64,000 nucleotides of DNA from Pseudomonas fluorescens (GTDB lineage Bacteria > Pseudomonadota > Gammaproteobacteria > Pseudomonadales > Pseudomonadaceae): assembly GCF_004683905.1 (NCBI RefSeq), contig NZ_CP038438.1, forward strand, positions 4,154,001-4,218,000. The letters run 5' to 3'. Positions within the stretch are counted from its first letter, which is position 1. Each line of letters begins with the position of its first letter. Under the pieces are notes generated by a model that ran no database searches, was not told the DNA's origin, and was given only the letters and a program-made list of their open reading frames with translations. Positions 1 through 8,400 of the stretch are shown piece by piece. Position numbers and translations under genes: made by a program.

Positions 1-134
1 GAGGCTACCAGCCGCTGGTCGAGGGAAAACATCATCTGATTGCGCAAGTCGCTGAGCATCCAGGCCGCAGCCAGTGCCCAGATCAGGGCGAACGCGGCGC
101 CGAGGGTCAGACTCAGGCGCAGACGCAGACTCAT
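1..134 (-). CDS. dsbS: Sensor histidine kinase, N-terminal fragment (DsbS-like)
   Basis: Only the first 44 codons lie in the window; the gene continues past base 1. The start ATG shares one base with the stop codon of the response regulator, which points to a co-transcribed two-component pair. The visible N-terminus is a short basic stretch (SLRLRLSL) and a hydrophobic membrane segment, as in inner-membrane sensor kinases; no catalytic domain is visible. The symbol rests on context: in P. aeruginosa the DsbRS pair sits beside a second dsbD and dsbG and is reported to respond to copper. A generic QseC/PmrB-type kinase is the alternative. Confidence 0.7.
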   Translation of the reverse strand, partial: MSLRLRLSLTLGAAFALIWALAAAWMLSDLRNQMMFSLDQRLVA

Positions 135-814
135 CACTTCTGCTGCTCTCCACCATCGGCCGGCCCAAGGCGATAGCCCAGACCGCGCACGGTTTCGACG
201 ATGCCCTTGCCGAGTTTGCTGCGCAGGTGATGGATATGCACGTTCAGCGCGTTGCTCTCCAGCTCGTCATTGAAGCCGTAGACGCTGTCCTTCAACTGCT
301 CGGTGGACAGCACTCGGCCACGGTTGTGCAGCAGCGCCTGCAACAGCGATTGCTCGCGGCGCGACAAGTCCACCGGTTGCCCGGCCAACATGGTTTCGCG
401 GCTGCTTGGATCGTAGGTCAGTGCGCCGTGTTCGATCAGGTTGACGCTGCGCCCGGCGACCCGGCGCAGGAGGGTTTGCAGACGGGCGAACAATTCCCGC
501 AGATCGAAGGGTTTGAGCAGGTAATCGTCAGCCCCGGCCTGCAAGCCATCGACCCGGTCGGTCACCGAGTCGCGTGCGGTCAGGATCAGCACCGGAATTT
601 CCAGGCCCTGCTGACGCAGTTGTTGCAGCAACTTGAGGCCATCTTCGTCGGGCAGGCCGAGATCGAGCACCATCACGTCGAATTCGGCAACTTTGAGCAT
701 CGCCCGTGCTTTCGAGGCGGTGTTGACGTGCTCGACCGTCAGGCCCTGCGCCGTGAGACCGGCAACGATACCGCTGGCGATCAGTTCATCGTCTTCGCAA
801 ACCAGTACGTGCAT
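134..814 (-). CDS. dsbR: OmpR-family response regulator (DsbR-like)
   Basis: This 226-residue regulator has an N-terminal receiver domain with acidic residues near 8-9, phospho-acceptor Asp51 (in VLDLGLPDEDG) and conserved Lys101 (in LLKPFD). A C-terminal winged helix (about 125-220) ends with the typical HHLRSKLG and VRGLGYRL motifs. It overlaps the kinase gene by one base and is divergent from the dsbD operon, so it probably activates that operon. By sequence it is a QseB/PmrA-like member; the DsbR name comes from the conserved neighbourhood (dsbD, TlpA-like, dsbG), where P. aeruginosa DsbRS is reported to induce Dsb genes under copper stress. Confidence 0.78.
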   Translation of the reverse strand: MHVLVCEDDELIASGIVAGLTAQGLTVEHVNTASKARAMLKVAEFDVMVLDLGLPDEDGLKLLQQLRQQGLEIPVLILTARDSVTDRVDGLQAGADDYLLKPFDLRELFARLQTLLRRVAGRSVNLIEHGALTYDPSSRETMLAGQPVDLSRREQSLLQALLHNRGRVLSTEQLKDSVYGFNDELESNALNVHIHHLRSKLGKGIVETVRGLGYRLGPADGGEQQK

Positions 815-901
815 GATCCGTCCCGTAGAAAAAAGCCGATTAGGCCGTTGGCCGATTAAGCTGACATTATGGCGCCCAACGCCACAGCGACAAGGGCGTG
901 A

Positions 902-921
902 CGGTTAATCATCGGTTAATC
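902..921. promoter_or_regulatory. Tandem CGGTTAATC repeat, candidate DsbR operator
   Basis: The nonamer CGGTTAATC occurs at 902-910 and again at 913-921, an 11-bp period or one helical turn. This is the usual form of OmpR-family operators, where two monomers bind head to tail. It lies in the only intergenic space between dsbR and dsbD, about 46 bases before the dsbD start. The link to DsbR is an inference. Confidence 0.5.
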
Positions 922-967
922 GCCATCCACCATTGTGCCCACACTTGCACAGGGACAAGGCTCCTCC

Positions 968-2701
968 ATGCGTCATTTTTTTCTTTTGTTTGCACTGCTG
1001 ATCTCCGGCCTGGCCCAGGCGGGAAACAACCCATTCGAGACCAAACCGGAGTTTCTGCCGGTCGACAAAGCCTTCGTGCTCACCTCCGAACGCCTTGAGT
1101 CCGGGGAAACCCAGCTGTTCTGGCAAATCACCGACGGCTATTACCTGTACCAGAAACGCCTGAAATTCGACGGTTTGGCGGCCGAGCAGCAGCCGGCGCT
1201 GCCCGAGGGCGAGTCGCACAGTGACGAGTTCTTCGGTGAACAACCGGTGTATCGCCAGGGCTTGGAGGTAAAAATTCCGGCCTCGGCCAGCGGTCAGATC
1301 AAGGTCAGTTATCAGGGCTGCGCCGATGCCGGCCTGTGTTATCCGCCGCAGACCCGGGTCATCGATCTGGGCGGCAAAGCGACGCCAACGGCCAGTGCCG
1401 AAGCACCGGATCAGGCCCTGGCCAGCAGCCTGCAACAACGGGCGCTGGGCTGGAGCCTGCTGGTGTTCTTCGGCCTCGGCCTGTTGCTGGCGTTTACCCC
1501 GTGTTCGTTGCCGATGCTGCCGATTCTGGCGGGCATGATTGTCGGCAGCGGTGCAACCCCACGCCGTGGTTTCGCCCTGGCCAGCAGCTATGTGATCTGC
1601 ATGGCGCTGGTGTATGCAGCGATGGGGGTGATCGCTGCGCTGCTCGGCGCCAACCTGCAGGCGTGGCTGCAAAATCCATGGCTGCTCGGTGCATTTGCAG
1701 CAGTGTTCGTGGTGCTGGCGCTACCGATGTTTGGCTTTTTCGAATTGCAATTGCCGGTGGCCCTGCGTGACCGCCTCGAACACGCTTCGCGCAGTCGCAA
1801 TGGCGGCAGTCTGATCGGTGCCGGGGTGCTCGGCGCATTGTCCGGTCTGCTGGTCGGCCCGTGCATGACCGCGCCACTGGCCGGCGCTTTGCTGTACATC
1901 GCGCAGAGCGGCAATGCGCTGCACGGTGGCTTGATTCTGTTCGCGTTGGGCATCGGTATCGGGGTGCCGCTGTTGCTGTTGGTGACCGTCGGCAATCGCT
2001 TCCTGCCAAAGCCTGGCGCGTGGATGAACCTGCTCAAGGGCATCTTCGGTTTCCTGTTCCTCGCGACCGCGCTGCTGATGCTGCGCCCAGTGCTGGACTC
2101 GTCGCTGTGGCTGGGCCTGTGTGGCGCGCTGCTGCTGATCGCCGCGTTCTGTGCCTGGAAGCAATCGGACGGCTTCGGCCGGGTTGCCCAGGTGTTCGGC
2201 GCCAGTTCGTTGCTGCTCGGTCTGTGGGGCAGCCTGTTGCTGATCGGCGCTGCCGGTGGCAGTGACGACCCGTATCAGCCATTGCAGGTGTACAGCGCCG
2301 GCCGGGCCGCCAGCGCTACGCCGAGCGGGCATGACGCGTTCACCACGATCAAGGATCCGGCCGCCCTGCAGCGCGAACTGGATAGCGCCAAGGCTCAAGG
2401 CCAGTGGGTGCTGCTCGATTACTACGCCGACTGGTGCGTGTCGTGCAAAGTCATGGAAAAACAGGTGTTCGGCAAGGACAAGGTCATGCAGGCACTCAGC
2501 GATGTGCGCCTGCTGCGCCTCGACGTCACTGCCGACAATGCCGCCAGCCGCGAGCTGCTCGGCCGCTACAAAGTCCCGGGGCCACCGAGTTTTGTCTGGA
2601 TCGGCACCGACGGCGAAGAACGACGTAGCCAGCGCATCACCGGTGAGGTGGATGCCGAGACGTTCCTGCAACGCTGGACCACCACCCGAGACGCCAATTA
2701 A
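968..2701 (+). CDS. dsbD: Thiol:disulfide interchange protein DsbD
   Basis: DsbD carries reducing power from cytoplasmic thioredoxin across the inner membrane to periplasmic DsbC/DsbG-type isomerases and TlpA-like proteins. The 577-residue product has a signal peptide ending in LAQA, a periplasmic alpha domain with the Cys118/Cys124 pair, an eight-helix membrane domain with the redox cysteines in FTPCSLP (179) and VGPCMTAP (299), and a C-terminal thioredoxin domain with WCVSC (490/493). All three cysteine pairs are present. Start 968 is preferred over an upstream in-frame ATG at 935 because the signal peptide begins there. The stop codon abuts the next start, so the three downstream genes form one operon. 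Confidence 0.95.
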   Translation: MRHFFLLFALLISGLAQAGNNPFETKPEFLPVDKAFVLTSERLESGETQLFWQITDGYYLYQKRLKFDGLAAEQQPALPEGESHSDEFFGEQPVYRQGLEVKIPASASGQIKVSYQGCADAGLCYPPQTRVIDLGGKATPTASAEAPDQALASSLQQRALGWSLLVFFGLGLLLAFTPCSLPMLPILAGMIVGSGATPRRGFALASSYVICMALVYAAMGVIAALLGANLQAWLQNPWLLGAFAAVFVVLALPMFGFFELQLPVALRDRLEHASRSRNGGSLIGAGVLGALSGLLVGPCMTAPLAGALLYIAQSGNALHGGLILFALGIGIGVPLLLLVTVGNRFLPKPGAWMNLLKGIFGFLFLATALLMLRPVLDSSLWLGLCGALLLIAAFCAWKQSDGFGRVAQVFGASSLLLGLWGSLLLIGAAGGSDDPYQPLQVYSAGRAASATPSGHDAFTTIKDPAALQRELDSAKAQGQWVLLDYYADWCVSCKVMEKQVFGKDKVMQALSDVRLLRLDVTADNAASRELLGRYKVPGPPSFVWIGTDGEERRSQRITGEVDAETFLQRWTTTRDAN

Positions 2702-3571
2702 ATGCTGACGTTCACCCTCGGCACCTTTGCCATCGCGCTTAACCACCTGCTGCTGATCAGTGCCCTGGCGCTGGCGACCTTTGTCGGCTGGCGGGTGGCC
2801 AAGCGTGGCGGCGATAACCCCGAGTCGGCGCTGTTCAGCCTGTTTCTGCTGGGCATGCTCGCGGCACGCGTGGCGTTTGTCGCCCTGTACTGGGGCCACT
2901 ATCGCAACGATCCGTGGCAGATCATCGACCTGCGCGATGGTGGATTCCTCGCCTGGCCGGGGGTGATCGTGCTGCTGCTCACCGCTCTCTATCGCGGCTG
3001 GCGCCGCCCGGGCCTGCGTCGGCCATTGGGTTTTGGCGTGGCCAGCGGCGTGCTGTTCTGGTTGTTGGCGACCCTGTCACTGAACATCTACGAACAAGGC
3101 ACGCGCCTGCCGGAAATCACCCTGCGCAACGCCGCAGGCGAGACCATCCAGCTCAGCGACTATCAGGGCGGTCCATTGGTGATCAACCTCTGGGCAACCT
3201 GGTGCCCGCCCTGCCGGCGCGAGATGCCGGTGCTGGAAAACGCTCAACAACAACGCCCGGACCTGACCTTTCTGTTCGTCAATCAGGCCGAAAGCATGCA
3301 AAGCGTTGCCACCTTCCTGGAAACCCAGGGCCTGAGCCTGAACAACGTGCTGTTCGACCGCAGCGGTCGACTGGGTCAGGCCGTGGGCTCCATGGCGTTG
3401 CCGACTACGCTGTTCTATAGCCCTGACGGTCGCTTGCTGAGCAGTCATCTGGGCGAACTGTCGAACGCCAGCCTGGCCCGCGCCCTGGAAAATTTCGACA
3501 TCCCGAATCCAACCGCCGCACCGGCCACCTCTGCAAGGAAACTGCCATGCCCCGCCTCCGCCACCTGCTGA
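2702..3571 (+). CDS. Membrane-anchored TlpA/DsbE-like thioredoxin
   Basis: The 289-residue protein starts right after the dsbD stop. About four hydrophobic segments (roughly 5-30, 40-65, 75-95, 103-125), reminiscent of prolipoprotein diacylglyceryl transferase-like membrane regions, precede a periplasmic thioredoxin fold (about 133-270). That fold carries WATWCPPC (Cys168/Cys171) and a later cis-proline region (ALPTT). It is probably a reductase that receives electrons from DsbD. The same kind of gene sits between dsbD2 and dsbG in P. aeruginosa. Its 3' end overlaps dsbG by 25 bases. Confidence 0.85.
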   Translation: MLTFTLGTFAIALNHLLLISALALATFVGWRVAKRGGDNPESALFSLFLLGMLAARVAFVALYWGHYRNDPWQIIDLRDGGFLAWPGVIVLLLTALYRGWRRPGLRRPLGFGVASGVLFWLLATLSLNIYEQGTRLPEITLRNAAGETIQLSDYQGGPLVINLWATWCPPCRREMPVLENAQQQRPDLTFLFVNQAESMQSVATFLETQGLSLNNVLFDRSGRLGQAVGSMALPTTLFYSPDGRLLSSHLGELSNASLARALENFDIPNPTAAPATSARKLPCPASATC

Positions 3572-4317
3572 CGCTGACTCTGGGCACTGCCCTGCTGCAC
3601 CTGCCGTCGGTGCAGGCCGCCGAAGAATTGCCCGCCGCGATCAAGCAGATCGAAGCCAAGGGCGCAAAAATCGTCGGCCAGTTCGACGCCCCGGACGGCT
3701 TGCGTGGTTATGCGGCGCAGTACCAGAACCGTGGCATGGCGCTGTACCTGACGCCAGACGGGAAACACGTGTTGCTCGGCAATCTGTACGACGCCGACGG
3801 CAAGGATCTGAGCAGCGAGCCGTTGCAGAAACTGGTCTATGCGCCGATGGCCAAGGAAATCTGGGGCAAGTTCGAAGCCAGCAACTGGATTCAGGACGGC
3901 AACAAGGACGCGCCGCGCACCGTGTATCTGTTCAGCGATCCCAACTGTCCGTACTGCAACATGTTCTGGGAACAGGCGCGACCATGGGTCAAGGCCGGCA
4001 AGGTGCAGCTGCGGCACATCATGGTCGGGATCATCCGCGAAGACAGCCCGGCGAAATCCGCCGCGCTGCTGGCGGCGAAAGATCCGGCCAAGGCCCTGGA
4101 AGATCACGAAAAGGCCGGCAAGGCCAGCACCCTCAAACCATTGAAAGACATTCCAAAAGCGGTGCAGACCAAACTGGCCGCCAACATGCAGTTGATGGAA
4201 GACCTGGAACTGCAGGCGACACCGGCGATTTTCTACATGGATGACAAGGGCGAGCTGCAACAGCAGCAAGGCGCGCCTTCGCCGGAGAAACTGGCGAAAA
4301 TTCTCGGGCCAAAGTGA
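3547..4317 (+). CDS. dsbG: Periplasmic disulfide isomerase/chaperone DsbG
   Basis: The 256-residue protein has a signal peptide (cleavage near SVQA/AEE), an N-terminal dimerisation region, and a thioredoxin domain with DPNCPYC (Cys134/Cys137) and a TPAIF cis-proline loop. CPYC with Thr before the cis-proline is typical of DsbG; DsbC usually has CGYC. It repairs mis-paired or sulfenylated cysteines in the periplasm and should be kept reduced by the DsbD encoded in the same operon. Translation is probably coupled to the upstream gene, given the 25-base overlap. Confidence 0.92.
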   Translation: MPRLRHLLTLTLGTALLHLPSVQAAEELPAAIKQIEAKGAKIVGQFDAPDGLRGYAAQYQNRGMALYLTPDGKHVLLGNLYDADGKDLSSEPLQKLVYAPMAKEIWGKFEASNWIQDGNKDAPRTVYLFSDPNCPYCNMFWEQARPWVKAGKVQLRHIMVGIIREDSPAKSAALLAAKDPAKALEDHEKAGKASTLKPLKDIPKAVQTKLAANMQLMEDLELQATPAIFYMDDKGELQQQQGAPSPEKLAKILGPK

Positions 4318-4348
4318 GTCCGGCTTCTTTATTGCCTGATCGGGCCTC

Positions 4349-4413
4349 TTCGCGAGCAAGCCCGCTCCCACAGGGATCACCGCGGTCACTGTGGGAGCGG
4401 GCTTGCTCGCGAA
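4349..4413. repeat. REPIN (inverted pair of REP elements)
   Basis: TTCGCGAGCAAGCCCGCTCC faces its reverse complement across a short loop, giving a long near-perfect hairpin. It lies between the convergent dsbG and alpha/beta hydrolase genes, where it may also end transcription. The same unit recurs at 5348, 19391 and 28571. Confidence 0.93.
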
Positions 4414-4430
4414 AAGAACGATGACACGGT

Positions 4431-5246
4431 TTAGCGGTTGCGCTCAGCCAAAAAAGTAAACAACACCTCGCTCACAAACTGCGGATTCTCCAGACTGGAG
4501 ATATGCCCCGCTTCCGGCACCAGTACCCACGGGCAACCGATCAATTCAGCCATTTCCTGTGCCTCCGACGGCGGTCGCGGTTTGTCCTGATCGCCGCACA
4601 GCACCAGGGTGGTCGCGGCATTCAGTTCGCCCAGGCGCGGCAACAGATCATCACGACTGAAGGTGATACGCCCCATCGGCACGATGCTTTCGCGCAGGCG
4701 ATCCGCGGTGTAGGCCGCCAGTTTGGCGCGGAAGTCCTGATACAGCGCCGACTGCGGATCGATGCCCGGGCGGAAGAAGATCGGCACCACGATGTCGAGC
4801 AACTGAGGCGCAATCTCGCCGCTTTCCTCGATCTGCTTGAACAGCGAGAAATAGTACTGACGGGTTGGCTCAGGCTCGACGCCGACGTAGGTGTCGAGCA
4901 GTACCAGACCGTTGATCCGCTGCGGTGCCGACAACGCCAGCCGCACGCCCCACATGCCGCCGACCGATAGCCCCGCCAGCGTGACCCGTTCGATCTGCAG
5001 GTGATCGAGCAAGGCCTCGACCTGCCGCGCGATGTCATCCAGTGAGGTGGTGCCTGGCGGCAAGCGCCCGGATTCGCCGTGGCCCCACAGGTCCAGGGCA
5101 ATCACCCGATAGTGCGGCGACAATGCAGCGATCTGCGGCGCCCACATGGCCGTGTCCCACAGATAACTGCCCGCCAGCAACACGGCCGGGCCGGTGCCTT
5201 GATCAATGTAGTGCAGCGCTTGTCCGTCAACCGTGAAGAAAGGCAT
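4431..5246 (-). CDS. Alpha/beta-fold hydrolase
   Basis: The 271-residue single-domain hydrolase has the oxyanion strand region near the N-terminus, the nucleophile elbow GLSVGG (Ser near residue 96), an acidic residue after LVLCGDQDKP and the catalytic histidine in EAGHIS near the C-terminus. It resembles 3-oxoadipate enol-lactonase-like esterases; the substrate cannot be told. Start 5246 (MPFFTV) is chosen because a strong GGGGGT ribosome site lies just upstream; an in-frame start 18 bases further upstream is less likely. It lies downstream of pvdL on the same strand, with a REPIN between, so read-through from pvdL is possible but unproven. Confidence 0.85.
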   Translation of the reverse strand: MPFFTVDGQALHYIDQGTGPAVLLAGSYLWDTAMWAPQIAALSPHYRVIALDLWGHGESGRLPPGTTSLDDIARQVEALLDHLQIERVTLAGLSVGGMWGVRLALSAPQRINGLVLLDTYVGVEPEPTRQYYFSLFKQIEESGEIAPQLLDIVVPIFFRPGIDPQSALYQDFRAKLAAYTADRLRESIVPMGRITFSRDDLLPRLGELNAATTLVLCGDQDKPRPPSEAQEMAELIGCPWVLVPEAGHISSLENPQFVSEVLFTFLAERNR

Positions 5247-5347
5247 CGACCACCCCCGAGACAAAAAAGAGAACCGGCAGACTGAGCTGCCGGTTGTCGA
5301 TCGTCAACCTGGGAAATGATGCGGTGTGTGTTGATGCTACTGACGCC

Positions 5348-5420
5348 TTCGCGAGCAAGCTCGCTCCCACATTGGTTCTGCGTACACAGTACTAAATGTG
5401 GGAGCGAGCTTGCTCGCGAA
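5348..5420. repeat. REPIN, CTCGC variant
   Basis: An inverted REP pair in which the core reads GAGCAAGCTCGCTCCCACA instead of the GCCCGC form found in the other three copies. It lies between the end of pvdL and the hydrolase start. Confidence 0.92.
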
Positions 5421-5444
5421 AGGGCCAGTGCCGGCACTAGAGAA

Positions 5445-8400
5445 TCAAAGCCCTTCCAGCTCCGCCATCAGATCATTCAAGCGATCCACCTTGTCCTCGG
5501 TCATGTCACTCGCCGCCAGGCCTTCGATGTACTCGGCCAGTTCCTGCACCGTGCTGCACTCGAACATCGCCCGCAGCGGCACATCGCGTTGCAGGGTTTT
5601 CTGCACCCGCGAGGCGATCTGCGTGGCCAGCAACGAATGCCCGCCCAGCTCGAAGAAGTTGTCGCGCACCCCGACCTTGTCGACCTTGAGCACTTCGGCC
5701 CAGATGTCGGCCAGGGTCTGCTCCAGCTCGTTGCGCGGGGCCAGGTAATCCTGACTCTGCAACTGGCCGATTTCCAGGGCCGGCAAGGCCTTGCGGTCGA
5801 GTTTACCGTTGGCGTTGTGCGGCAGCTGATCGAGCCACAACCAGTGCAGCGGCACCATGTATTCCGGCAGTTCGCTACGCAGGCGTTGCTTGATCCGCTC
5901 CAGACGTTCGCTCGGGTTGAGCGCCGAATCCGCCGCGACCAGATAACCGACCAAGTGCTTGCCATTCACGCCTTCCTGCACGCCGACCGCCGCATCGCGG
6001 ACTTCCGGCTGTTCGTGCAGACGCGCTTCGATTTCACCCAGTTCGATCCGGTAACCGCGAATCTTCACCTGATGGTCGACCCGGCCAACGTACTCCAGCA
6101 CCCCGTCACTGCGCCGCCGCGCGAGGTCACCGGTGCGATACAGACGCTCGCCCGGCGCGCCGAACGGGTTCGGCACAAATACCGGCGCGGTGCGCAGCGG
6201 ATCGCTGACGTAACCGCGACCGACACCGGTCCCGGCCACGCACAACTCACCCACCGCGCCCAGCGGCACCAGTTCCAGCGCGCCATCGACCAGATACAGC
6301 AAGTTGTTGTCGGTCGGCGTACCGATCGGCAAATAGCTGCCGTGAGTCGAAGCCATGTCCACACGGAAGAACGCCACGTCATCGGAGCATTCCGCCGGGC
6401 CATAAGCATTGACCAGACCGATCTGCGGATAACGCAGCAGCCACTGGTGCGCGAGTTCCGGCGGCATGGCTTCACCGGTCGGCAGCATCCAGCGCAGACC
6501 GTCGAGGCTCAGGCGCTCGGAGGCGAGCATGCCCTGAATCAACGACGGCACGCTCTCGAGCACGGTGATCCCCTGCGCCTGCACATGCATCAGCAACCCC
6601 TGCGGATCGTGAGCGATAGTGTTCGGCACAATGTCCACCCGCGCCCCGAACAGCGGCGCGGCGAGGAACTGCCAGACCGAAATGTCGAAGCTTTGCGATG
6701 CGGTCTGCGCGATCACGTCGGCGTCCGTCAGTTGCAGGTACGGCACTTTGCTCAATTGGTTGTTGAGCATGCCGCGCTGCTCGATCATCACGCCTTTCGG
6801 CAGACCGGTCGAACCCGAGGTGTAGATCACGTAGGCCAGGTTGTCCGGACCGCTGTGGATACCGAGGTTTTCGGCGCTAGTCGCAGCAGCCTGAATCTCC
6901 TCCCAGACCAACAGCCGTGGACGGTTGGCGCAGCTGAACTCATCGAGCAAAGTCTGCGCCTGTTCGCGGCAGGCTTCGCTGCACACCAGCACTGGCGTGC
7001 GGCTCAGTTCGATGATGCGTTGCAGACGCTGGCTCGGCAGGCCCGGATCCAGCGGCAGGTAACCGGCACCGGCCTTGAAGCTGCCGATGATCATCCCCAA
7101 AAGATCCAGATTACGTTCGGCCAGCAACGCTACCGGTTGATCCAACTGCACCCCGGCGGCGACCAGTGCATGGCCGAGGCGGTTGGCGTTGAGGTTGAGC
7201 TCGGCATAGCTCAGTTGCTGATCGAGGCAAGTGGCGGCGATGCGCTGCGGATGCGCCGCGACCTGCGCTTCTAACAGTGCCACGTAGCTGTGCTCCAGCG
7301 GATAATCGTGCGCGCTCTGGTTGCAGCCGTGCAGCAGAAAGTCCTGCTCCTCGGCCCCCAGCAGCGGCAGATCAGCCATATCACCGTGGAAACCATCGAC
7401 CAGTGCCAGCAGCAGGCGCTTGAACTCACCGAGCATGCGCTCGATGGTCGACTCGTCGAAGTAACGCTGGTCATACGACAGATGCAGGCCGAGGTCATCG
7501 CCCGGGTAGCACACCGCCGTCAGCGGGAAGTTGGTGTGGGTTCGACCGGAGTCAGAAGTCGCGTTGAGGCTCTGCGCACGGTCCAGCACCGAGACTTCCA
7601 CCGGCGCGTTCTCGAACACGAACAGACTGTCAAACAGCGGCTGGCCTTTCGGCAATTCGCTCTGTTCCTGGATGTTCACCAGCGGCAGGTATTCGTACTC
7701 GCGCAGTTGCATGTTGCTGTCGAGCAGCCCGCTCAACCACTGCCGCACGCTGCTGCGCTGATCGTCCTCAGGCATTTTCACCCGCAGCGCGATGCTGTTG
7801 ATGAACAGGCCGACGGTGCGCTGCATTTCCGGCATTTCCACCGGGCGCCCGGCCACGGTTACGCCGAACAGCACGTCGCGATCACCGCTCAGGCGGCGCA
7901 GCACCAAGGCCCATGCCGCTTGAGCGAAGGTGTTGATGGTCAGTTGATGAGCCTGGGCCAGCTCGCGCAGCCGGACGCCATCTTCAACGTTGAGACGGGT
8001 GTAGCGGTCACCGACGATCATGCCGCCGCTTTCGCCGGCGTGTTCGCGTAGGAACGGTCGGTCGCTCGGGATCGGCGTGGTGCGTTCGAAACCTTGCAGG
8101 TTCTGCTGCCACCACTGACGTGCCTCGGCCAGGCTCTGGCGTTGCAGCCAGCCGATGTAGTCGCGGTAACGCGGCGGCACCGACAACTGTGCTTCGCGAC
8201 CTTCACCGAGGGCGGTGTAGATCTCGAAGAAATCGTTCATCAGCAACGAACGGCACCAGGCATCGATGAGGATGTGGTGGTTACTCATCATGAACCAGTA
8301 ACGCGCCGCACCGACCTTGATCAGGCGCAGGTGGAACGGTGCCTGATTGAGCAGATCGAATCCGGCCTCGCGCTCGCTTTTCAGCAGCGCTTGCAGCTTC

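Noticed and set aside
4349..5420. Repeats near 4.35 and 5.35 kb as a CRISPR or attachment site
   Set aside because: They are inverted REP pairs (REPINs), not regularly spaced direct repeats, and no cas or integrase gene is near.
5393..5420. TAAAT at the end of pvdL as another PvdS box
   Set aside because: It is part of the REPIN loop, and no CGT follows at 16-17 bases.
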